A stretch of DNA of 64,000 nt from Oscillospiraceae bacterium. GTDB lineage: Bacteria > Bacillota > Clostridia > Oscillospirales > Ruminococcaceae. The position numbers and the translations under genes were made by a program. Positions 1 through 6,568 of the stretch are shown in pieces (position 1 is the stretch's first letter; every line of letters starts with the position of its first letter). The notes below the pieces were generated by a model that saw only the letters and a program-made list of their open reading frames with translations, had not been told where the DNA came from and searched no databases. Location: positions 1 through 64,000 of the forward strand of contig JAGAWT010000022.1 in NCBI GenBank assembly GCA_018110985.1, read 5' to 3'.

Positions 1-134
1 ACCTCTTTCCGTCGCCTCCGGCTCCTACAAGAGGTGATTTTGCGATTATCTGCTTAATGTCATATTTTTTGAGGGTGAGTGTCCAAGATCATTGACAAGT
101 GAACAGCCGCAGTTGTTACAAAAGCCCCACAGTC
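1..134. other. Intergenic lead-in, no gene recognised
   Basis: This stretch precedes the hisC promoter and holds no coding frame I can support. Near its left edge CCTCTT (2-7) and AAGAGG (28-33) could pair and are followed by TGATTTTG, which might be the terminator of a gene lying before the window. This is weak because the loop is 20 nt and the T-run is short. Confidence 0.3.
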
Positions 135-163
135 TTGACAAAGACCCCGAAAAGGTGTATAAT
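135..163 (+). promoter_or_regulatory. Sigma-A promoter of the hisC operon
   Basis: TTGACA at 135-140 and TATAAT at 158-163 are separated by exactly 17 bp, a perfect vegetative promoter. Transcription should start near 170, about 38 bp before the hisC ATG. Confidence 0.9.
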
Positions 164-170
164 CAACAGA

Positions 171-185
171 GTGACCGCAGGTCAC
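171..185. promoter_or_regulatory. Palindromic operator candidate at the hisC start site
   Basis: GTGACC-GCA-GGTCAC is a perfect 6-bp inverted repeat lying 8 bp after the -10 box, at the expected start of transcription. A repressor bound here would block initiation. The regulator is unknown; the site is seen, the role is inferred. Confidence 0.45.
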
Positions 186-207
186 ACAAAGAGAGCGGAG
201 GATAACA

Positions 208-1266
208 ATGAGTTATACGGACAATCTGATAAAAATATCCCCTTATACTGCCGGCGAACAGCCCGACAAAAAGGATTTCATAAAGCTCAACGCCAATGAG
301 AACCCCTTCCCCCCATCGCCCCTCGTGCAGGAGGCAGTGGAGAGGTACAAAGCAGGCGAACTGAAAAGGTACCCCGATGCCAATGCAAGACCCCTGTGCA
401 GGGCACTGGCTGAAAGGTTCGGCGTTGATGAAAAGAACGTATTCTGCGGCAACGGCTCGGATGACGTGCTGTCTGTGGCTTTCAGAGCCTTTTTCAACTC
501 GGACAAGCCCATCATCTTCCCGGAGATCACCTATTCCTTTTACCCCGTCTGGTGCGACCTGTACCGCATCCCGTACCGCACCTTCCCCCTGAATGAGGAT
601 CTTACTGTGAATGTGGAGGACTTCTGCACCGAAAACGGCGGCGTGGTGCTGTGCAATCCCAACGCCCCCACAAGTATCGGCGTAGGCACTGACTTTGTGG
701 AAAGGGTGCTCAAAGCCAATCCTGACAGCGTGGTCATCGTGGATGAGGCTTATGTGGATTTCGGCGGTCGGACCTCGGTGGGGCTGCTTTCAAAATACGA
801 TAATCTGGCTGTGATCCAGACCTTCTCCAAATCCCGTTCCATGGCAGGCATGAGGATAGGCTACTGTATCTGCGGCGACACCCTTATGGGAGCCCTCAGA
901 GCCACGAAGGACTGTGTGAACTCCTATCCTCTTGACAGCCTCCAGATAGAGGCGGGCATCGCCTCCGTCAGGGATGAGGAATATTTCAGGGCAACACTCA
1001 GAAGGGTCACGGACATAAGGGACAAAGCTAAAAAGGAGCTGCGTGAGCTGGGATTTACGGTAGCCGACAGCAGCACCAACTTCCTCTTTGCCACCCACCC
1101 CGCCCACAAGGCAGCGGATATATACACCTACCTGAAGGACAGGGACATCTACGTCCGCCACTTTGCAAAGCCCGGCACGGAAAACTACCTGCGCATCACC
1201 GTAGGCACGGAAGAACAGACCGACAAGCTGATAAAAGCACTCAAAGAGCTTATAAAAGGAGAATGA
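208..1266 (+). CDS. hisC: Histidinol-phosphate aminotransferase
   Basis: A PLP enzyme of fold type I that transaminates histidinol phosphate with glutamate in histidine synthesis, in the cytosol. The 352-aa length fits HisC. Visible motifs are the N-terminal NENPFPPSP, the phosphate-site region CGNGSDD, NPNAPTS, DEAYVDF and the PLP-lysine segment FSKSRSMAGMRIGY. The start at 208 follows a GCGGAGGA ribosome site. It is the first gene of a seven-gene run and its stop overlaps the next ribosome site. No other his gene is nearby. Given the polyamine gene just downstream, a different amino donor or acceptor is possible, so the exact substrate is inferred from the family. Confidence 0.87.
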   Translation: MSYTDNLIKISPYTAGEQPDKKDFIKLNANENPFPPSPLVQEAVERYKAGELKRYPDANARPLCRALAERFGVDEKNVFCGNGSDDVLSVAFRAFFNSDKPIIFPEITYSFYPVWCDLYRIPYRTFPLNEDLTVNVEDFCTENGGVVLCNPNAPTSIGVGTDFVERVLKANPDSVVIVDEAYVDFGGRTSVGLLSKYDNLAVIQTFSKSRSMAGMRIGYCICGDTLMGALRATKDCVNSYPLDSLQIEAGIASVRDEEYFRATLRRVTDIRDKAKKELRELGFTVADSSTNFLFATHPAHKAADIYTYLKDRDIYVRHFAKPGTENYLRITVGTEEQTDKLIKALKELIKGE

Positions 1267-1271
1267 GGGAT

Positions 1272-2474
1272 ATGTCAAGAACACTTATAATAGGCTGCGG
1301 CGGCGTTGCAAGCGTTGCCATCCACAAATGCTGCCAGAACTCCGATGTATTTGATGATATAATGATAGCTTCAAGGACACTGTCAAAGTGCGACGCTCTC
1401 AAAGCAAAGCTGGAGGGCACCACAAAGACGAAGATATCCACCGCAAAGGTGGATGCTGACAGTGTAGAGGAGCTTGTTGCCCTTATGAAGTCCTACAAGC
1501 CCGACCTCTGCCTGAACCTTGCCCTCCCCTATCAGGATCTTCACATAATGGATGCCTGCCTTGAATGCGGCGTGAACTATGTGGACACTGCAAACTACGA
1601 GCCGGAGGACACCGCAAAGTTCGAGTATTCATGGCAGTGGGCTTACAGGGAGCGCTTTGAGAAGGCAGGGCTCACGGCTCTTCTGGGAAGCGGCTTCGAC
1701 CCCGGCGTTACGGGGGTGTTCTGCGCCTACGCACAGAAGCACTATTTCGATGAGATACATTACATAGACATCCTTGACTGCAATGCGGGAGATCACGGCT
1801 ATCCCTTTGCCACCAACTTCAACCCTGAGATAAACATCAGAGAGGTGTCCGCAAAGGGCTCCTATATTGAAAACGGCAAGTGGGTGGAAACAGAGCCTAT
1901 GGAGATAAAGCGTGTGTATGATTTCCCCGAGGTCGGCGAAAAGGATATGTACCTTCTCCACCACGAGGAGCTGGAGTCCCTTGCGCTCAACATCAAAGGC
2001 ATAAAGCGCATACGCTTTTTCATGACCTTCGGCCAGTCCTACCTCACACACCTGAAATGCCTTGAGAATGTGGGCATGACCTCCATCAAGCCCATAAACT
2101 TCAACGGTATGGAGATAGTTCCTCTCCAGTTCCTGAAGGCCGTTCTCCCCGACCCTGCCTCACTGGGCCCCCGCACCAAAGGAAAGACCAACATAGGCTG
2201 CATAATGCAGGGCGTAAAGGACGGAAAGCCCGTCAGGTACTATGTTTACAATGTTTGCGTCCATGAGGACTGCTATGCGGAGGTAGGCTCTCAGGCCATC
2301 TCCTACACCACCGGCGTTCCCGCCATGATAGGCGCCATGATGCTGCTCACGGGGAAGTGGAGCTTAAAGGGTGTGCGCAACATAGAGGAATTCGATCCGG
2401 ATTCCTTTATGGAGGAGCTGGGCAAGTGGGGGCTTCCCTGGAAGGAAAGCTTCGATCCCGCCCTCGTAGACTGA
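1272..2474 (+). CDS. Carboxynorspermidine synthase (saccharopine dehydrogenase family)
   Basis: Likely the NADPH-dependent enzyme that condenses aspartate semialdehyde with a diamine to carboxy(nor)spermidine, the first step of the alternative polyamine route of gut Clostridia. The 400-aa protein begins with the Rossmann motif LIIGCGGVAS (residues 4-13) and contains LLGSGFDPGVTGVF and a C-terminal half typical of carboxynorspermidine dehydrogenase rather than lysine-forming saccharopine reductase. I chose ATG 1272 over 1263 because AAAGGAG (1255-1261) is correctly spaced only for it. The decarboxylase partner nspC is not in the window. The gene is coupled to hisC upstream and overlaps the next gene by one base. 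Confidence 0.8.
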   Translation: MSRTLIIGCGGVASVAIHKCCQNSDVFDDIMIASRTLSKCDALKAKLEGTTKTKISTAKVDADSVEELVALMKSYKPDLCLNLALPYQDLHIMDACLECGVNYVDTANYEPEDTAKFEYSWQWAYRERFEKAGLTALLGSGFDPGVTGVFCAYAQKHYFDEIHYIDILDCNAGDHGYPFATNFNPEINIREVSAKGSYIENGKWVETEPMEIKRVYDFPEVGEKDMYLLHHEELESLALNIKGIKRIRFFMTFGQSYLTHLKCLENVGMTSIKPINFNGMEIVPLQFLKAVLPDPASLGPRTKGKTNIGCIMQGVKDGKPVRYYVYNVCVHEDCYAEVGSQAISYTTGVPAMIGAMMLLTGKWSLKGVRNIEEFDPDSFMEELGKWGLPWKESFDPALVD

Positions 2475-3364
2475 TGACCCTATACACGGCGGCACTGCTT
2501 TTTCTTATCTGGTCCTTTCTGGGCTGGGCAATGGAAGTGTGTGTCCACACCATAAAAATGGGAAAGTATTCCGACAGGGGATTTTTAAACTCCCCTGTCT
2601 GCCCTATTTACGGCTTCGGCGCCCTTATCCTCAGGATAGGTCTTGGGGGCGTGGCGGACAATATCCCCCTTGTTTTTGCACTTTCCATGGTCATATGCAC
2701 CCTTTTCGAGCTTATAGTTGGCGTTGCCATGAGAAAGCTGTTCAACAATATCTGGTGGGACTACACCGACGAAAAGTTCAATTTCCACGGGTACATCTGC
2801 CTGAAAGTCAGCCTTGAATGGGGGCTTCTGGGGACTGTGGGCATCTGCGGCGCAGTTCCTCTGACAGAAAAGATAATCTCCCTGCTGCCCCGCACTCTGG
2901 GGCTTACCCTGATCTTCACCGGCGGCACGCTCCTGATAATAGACACCATAGCCTCCGTGGCAGCCGTAAACAGGTTCAACCTTAAACTGAAGGAGATCAC
3001 GGAGATCACCGACCTTATGTACGAAAAGGCGGAGGAAATGGGGCTCTCTCTGGGCACGGCAGCCCTTGGAGCGCAGGAGCTGGGGCATGATGCGGAGGCG
3101 GGAGTCTATCTTGCGGCGGATGAGATATCCGGCAGGGCAAAGGGGCTCATAGACGGCATTACAGCCGATGTCACCGAAAAGCAGGAAAAGCACAGGGAGA
3201 AGATGCAAAAGCGTGCGGATGTGTACGCCGCCTTTACAAAGCACAGCATGAAGCGCTTTATAAACGCATTCCCCGGGCTCCGCTCCATTGAATACAACGA
3301 CGCCCTAAACAAGGTAAGAGAGTTTCTTAAAGCCGATATTACTTCGCAGGATGCTACAAAATGA
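2474..3364 (+). CDS. CmpB-type membrane protein (putative ABC-transporter type IV family)
   Basis: An integral membrane protein of the CmpB-like family (PF06541), which has no proven biochemical role. The 296-aa protein starts with a hydrophobic segment holding the family signature SFLGWAMEV, then RGFLNSPVCPIYGFG, and has four to five membrane segments in its first 180 residues. About 110 residues of charged, helical, probably cytosolic tail follow. ATG 2474 overlaps the TGA of the preceding gene (TGATG), so translation is probably coupled; no separate Shine-Dalgarno site is seen. Family recognition is firm, function unknown. Confidence 0.75.
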   Translation: MTLYTAALLFLIWSFLGWAMEVCVHTIKMGKYSDRGFLNSPVCPIYGFGALILRIGLGGVADNIPLVFALSMVICTLFELIVGVAMRKLFNNIWWDYTDEKFNFHGYICLKVSLEWGLLGTVGICGAVPLTEKIISLLPRTLGLTLIFTGGTLLIIDTIASVAAVNRFNLKLKEITEITDLMYEKAEEMGLSLGTAALGAQELGHDAEAGVYLAADEISGRAKGLIDGITADVTEKQEKHREKMQKRADVYAAFTKHSMKRFINAFPGLRSIEYNDALNKVREFLKADITSQDATK

Positions 3365-4218
3365 ACGAGGATACAGCTAAACACTTTAATTTTTCGGATG
3401 CGGTGCTGGAGAGCATATCCCTTGAAGGACGGGATATAGTCATGGCAGTGAAAAACGTGTTCATATCCAGGTTTTCCGAATCCCTGACCGGTAAAAGGGA
3501 TGTGACGGTCTCCGGCAGATATATCCTTTACGGAGCGGTGACGGAGAAGATCTGCGCCCCGTCAAGGCCTTACATACAGCCCGAACCCGCCGCAGGGAAC
3601 CCTTTCAGAAGGACACGCCCGCCCATAAGGCGGAAAAGCGAGGAAAGGCTCATCTACAAAAACGAATACGGGAAGTTTCTCTCATCCCTTTCCGACAGCG
3701 ATATCCTGTTTGTGAAGCACAGCGGCGAAAGGAAGATAAAGCTGGGTGTATCAAAGGACGGAACGCTTTACGAGCTGGACTTTGATGCCTCCGAGGAGAG
3801 CTTTGACATAGAGAGCTCCGAGCCCGTAAAGCGCAGCATAAGGGAGGAGGCTGTGTATCTCAACAGCCTTATACCCGTGGTCTTTTCAGCCCTTTCCCAC
3901 AAAAAGACCCCCCCGGGGGCAAAGCTCCTCTGCGGCGCTGCGGCAGCTTACTTCCTCTCCCCCATAGACCTTATCCCGGACTTTATCCCCGGTGTGGGGT
4001 ACCTGGACGATCTTCTGATAACTCCGCTGCTGGTGTCCATCGCAGTCAGGAGCATACCTGCCGATGTTTTCGAGGAATGCAGGGAGACACAGGTAAGGAA
4101 AGGGAGGAAGAAGAAGCTCATCTATGCCCTTCCCGTCATTATTTTCTGGGTGATAGTCCTCATAATGCTCACTGCCCTTATTTCGGGCATAATAGAAGCC
4201 GTAACGGAGGTATTTTGA
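3361..4218 (+). CDS. DUF1232 (YkvA-like) membrane-anchored protein
   Basis: A 285-aa protein whose segment around residues 179-230 matches the DUF1232/YkvA domain, with the hallmark YFLSPIDLIPDFIPGVGYLDD. The first ~170 residues are hydrophilic and I do not recognise them. A strongly hydrophobic helix near residues 255-278 should anchor the C terminus in the membrane. DUF1232 proteins have no established activity. The gene overlaps its upstream neighbour by 4 bp (ATGA) and the following phosphatase by one base, so it belongs to the same translationally coupled set, perhaps acting with the CmpB-like membrane protein. Confidence 0.75.
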   Translation: MNEDTAKHFNFSDAVLESISLEGRDIVMAVKNVFISRFSESLTGKRDVTVSGRYILYGAVTEKICAPSRPYIQPEPAAGNPFRRTRPPIRRKSEERLIYKNEYGKFLSSLSDSDILFVKHSGERKIKLGVSKDGTLYELDFDASEESFDIESSEPVKRSIREEAVYLNSLIPVVFSALSHKKTPPGAKLLCGAAAAYFLSPIDLIPDFIPGVGYLDDLLITPLLVSIAVRSIPADVFEECRETQVRKGRKKKLIYALPVIIFWVIVLIMLTALISGIIEAVTEVF

Positions 4219-4856
4219 TGAAGGCTGTTCTTTTTGATATGGACGGTGTGCTCATAGATACGGAAAAGCTCTACAACATCTGCTGGAGACAGGCTTCCGG
4301 AGAGCTGGGCTATTCCCTTTCCGATGATGAGATACTCTCGCTGAGAAGCTGCGATATCAGCGTGGCAGCCCCCTATTTCGGCGGTGAAGATGGGTACAGG
4401 TCGGTAAGGACTCGCAGAAAGGAGCTTATGGCAGCCCTCATCGAAAAGGAGGGCATCAGCCTGAAAAAGGGTGCGGATAAGGTCTCCTCAAGGCTGCATG
4501 AAATGGGACTGGTCACCGCAGTCGTGACTGCCACGCCCCTTAAAAGAGCCATTGGGTACCTTGAAGAAACGGGGCTCAGAGACGGCTTTGACACTGTCCT
4601 CTCCGCAAAGGACGTAAAGCGGGGAAAGCCCTTTCCGGATGTGTACATCCACGCCTGCGAGATGCTGGGGCTGCCACCCTCCGAGTGCATTGCGGTGGAG
4701 GATTCACCCAACGGGCTGAGATCTGCCCATGATGCGGGGCTTTTCACCGTAATGGTGCCGGATCTTACTCCCCCGGACAGTGAGACCGAAAAATACACCC
4801 ACGCTGTGGCGGAGGATCTTGATGCCCTGGTGGAAACTGTGAGGAAAATGCTATGA
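4218..4856 (+). CDS. HAD family phosphatase, beta-phosphoglucomutase-like
   Basis: A 212-aa haloacid-dehalogenase hydrolase with motif I FDMDGVLIDTEK near residue 5 (nucleophile and general acid Asp), a helical cap, the motif II threonine in VVTATPL, the motif III lysine in KRGKPFPD and motif IV VEDSPNG. This set is typical of subfamily IA phosphatases and beta-phosphoglucomutases acting on small phosphosugars or nucleotides; the substrate cannot be read from sequence. ATG 4218 overlaps the preceding TGA and has AACGGAGG 7 bp upstream, which decides this start over the longer open frame. Confidence 0.82.
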   Translation: MKAVLFDMDGVLIDTEKLYNICWRQASGELGYSLSDDEILSLRSCDISVAAPYFGGEDGYRSVRTRRKELMAALIEKEGISLKKGADKVSSRLHEMGLVTAVVTATPLKRAIGYLEETGLRDGFDTVLSAKDVKRGKPFPDVYIHACEMLGLPPSECIAVEDSPNGLRSAHDAGLFTVMVPDLTPPDSETEKYTHAVAEDLDALVETVRKML

Positions 4857-5437
4857 ATGTTATCTTTGACATAGGAAAGGTACTTATAGATTTCGATTTC
4901 AACGGCTTTGTCAGGGGATACTTTGACGAGGAGACTGCCGTAAAGGTGATAGGAGCCACCTGGGGAAACCCCGCCTGGAGAGAGCTGGACAGAGGGGTGA
5001 TGAGCGACGAGGAGGTGCTGAGGCTGTTCATTGCGTCCGCACCCGAGGCAGAGACGGAGATCAGGTTCATCTTTGCGAAGCTGGGAGAATGCCCGAAGCT
5101 GAAAGCCTCCACCATACCCCTCATACAAAAGCTGAAAGAGCAGGGGTATAATGTATACTACCTGTCAAACTACTTCTCATACCTGCTGCACACAGCCCCG
5201 TGGGTGATGACATTCACAAAATACTGCGACGGGGGGATATACTCCTGCGATGTAAAGGTGACAAAGCCCGACAGGAGGATATATGAGCTCCTCTGCGAAA
5301 AGTATTCCCTGGATCCCGCAGAATGTGTGTTTATAGACGATGTGCAGGAAAATGTGGACGGTGCGGTCGAAGCGGGTATGAGGGGCATACTCTACACGGG
5401 ACAGGAAACGGACGAGCTTTGCGAGGAGATAGGCTGA
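4853..5437 (+). CDS. HAD family phosphatase, YihX-like
   Basis: A second, distinct HAD hydrolase of 194 aa. Motif I is FDIGKVLIDFD, with Gly in place of the usual acid-adjacent residues as in YihX/HAD-IA-v3 proteins; then YYLSNYF (motif II region), KVTKPDRRIYE (motif III) and FIDDVQENVDGA (motif IV). Relatives dephosphorylate sugar phosphates such as glucose-1-phosphate. It overlaps the previous HAD gene by 4 bp, so the two are probably made together. Substrate unknown. Confidence 0.8.
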   Translation: MNVIFDIGKVLIDFDFNGFVRGYFDEETAVKVIGATWGNPAWRELDRGVMSDEEVLRLFIASAPEAETEIRFIFAKLGECPKLKASTIPLIQKLKEQGYNVYYLSNYFSYLLHTAPWVMTFTKYCDGGIYSCDVKVTKPDRRIYELLCEKYSLDPAECVFIDDVQENVDGAVEAGMRGILYTGQETDELCEEIG

Positions 5438-5446
5438 TCGGAGAAA

Positions 5447-6403
5447 ATGGAAGAGATAATCACTATACAGGATGCGGATATACTCAGCAGAGTATTCGGC
5501 AGATTCGATGAAAATGTAAACAGGCTCCAGAGGCAGTACGGCGTTGCCATACTGGGAAGAGGAGAAGATGTGCGCATAAGCGGTGACGAGGACGGGGTGA
5601 AGAAGTGTGCCATGGCCATAAGAGCCCTGTGCACCGCAGCAGAGAAAGAGGAGCTGACTGAGCAGTCCCTTGAAAACATCTTTTCCGCAGTTGAGGAGGA
5701 CAGCGTAAACGAAGTGCTGAAAGCTACGGCAGACGGTATATGTGTCAGCTCCTCCGGAAAGGTGGTAAGGGCAAAGACCATCGGTCAGAAGAGATATGTG
5801 GAGAAGATCGCCGAAAACACCATCGTTATGGGAATAGGTCCTGCGGGTACGGGAAAGACCTACCTGGCTGTGGCTATGGCTGTAAAGGCATTCCGAAACC
5901 ATGAGGTGAACCGCATAATCCTCACCCGCCCCGCCGTTGAGGCAGGGGAAAAGCTGGGCTTTCTTCCGGGAGATATGCAGAACAAGGTCGACCCCTATCT
6001 CAGACCCCTCTACGATGCTCTTTTCGACATGATGGGTCCTGAAAACTTCGCAAGGAACATGGAAAAGGGCGTGATCGAGGTGGCACCCCTTGCCTACATG
6101 AGAGGACGCACCCTGGACGATGCCTTTATCATCCTTGATGAGGCGCAGAACACCACAAGAGAACAGATAAAGATGTTCCTCACCCGCCTCGGCACGGGAA
6201 GCAAAATGGTCATCACAGGAGACATCACACAGATAGACCTGCCGGAGAGCAGAAAGTCCGGTCTTATAGATGCCATGAGGATACTCAAGGGAATAGATGA
6301 TATCTCCATCAACAGGTTCACAGACAAGGATGTGGTGCGCCACAAGCTGGTAACGGAGATAATACGGGCCTATGAAAGAGACCACAAGCCCGAAAGGCTT
6401 TAG
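5447..6403 (+). CDS. phoH: PhoH-like ATPase/RNA helicase
   Basis: A 318-aa PhoH1-type protein: an N-terminal KH-like RNA-binding part (about residues 1-95) followed by the PhoH P-loop ATPase with Walker A GPAGTGKT (131-138) and Walker B AFIILDEAQN. Members act on RNA, and in many Firmicutes the next gene is the endoribonuclease ybeY. Here ybeY is absent and the gene ends the operon directly before a terminator. A ribosome site (GGAG) precedes ATG 5447. Identity is firm, cellular role less so. Confidence 0.9.
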   Translation: MEEIITIQDADILSRVFGRFDENVNRLQRQYGVAILGRGEDVRISGDEDGVKKCAMAIRALCTAAEKEELTEQSLENIFSAVEEDSVNEVLKATADGICVSSSGKVVRAKTIGQKRYVEKIAENTIVMGIGPAGTGKTYLAVAMAVKAFRNHEVNRIILTRPAVEAGEKLGFLPGDMQNKVDPYLRPLYDALFDMMGPENFARNMEKGVIEVAPLAYMRGRTLDDAFIILDEAQNTTREQIKMFLTRLGTGSKMVITGDITQIDLPESRKSGLIDAMRILKGIDDISINRFTDKDVVRHKLVTEIIRAYERDHKPERL

Positions 6404-6411
6404 AAAAAGAG

Positions 6412-6462
6412 ATGCCCCGCCCAAAGGTCTGCTGACCCTTGGACGGGGATCTTTTCGTTTTT
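6412..6462 (+). terminator. Rho-independent terminator after phoH
   Basis: CCCCGCCCAAAGGTC (6415-6429) pairs imperfectly with GACCCTTGGACGGGG (6434-6448), followed by CTTTTCGTTTTT. It closes the hisC-phoH operon. Confidence 0.8.
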
Positions 6463-6465
6463 ATT

Positions 6466-6563
6466 ATACCGATCTCTGACCAATGTACAGACAAGAAACA
6501 AGCTGCAACGCTTGGATATAAGAGACTTGAGGGATCGTATATACATCGGGGAAGGATCAGTAT
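6466..6563 (+). repeat. Dispersed palindromic repeat, copy 1 (diverged)
   Basis: Ninety-eight-bp member of the ~105-bp repeat family described at copy 2. It shares the order GATCTCTGACC, GTACAGACAAGAAACAAGC, CTTGGATATAAG, ATACATCGG-GAAGGATCAGTAT with several substitutions and small gaps, so it is the oldest-looking full copy. It lies between the phoH terminator and the 3' end of the permuted GH3 gene, so both flanking genes end toward it. Confidence 0.85.
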
Positions 6564-6568
6564 CAGCG

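Noticed and set aside
5177-6424. Long open frame (415 codons) on the minus strand opposite phoH and the HAD gene
   Set aside because: It lies antisense to two confident genes, has no ribosome site and its translation is low-quality (His/Val/Tyr-rich) with no domain. The codon pattern of the plus-strand genes creates it.
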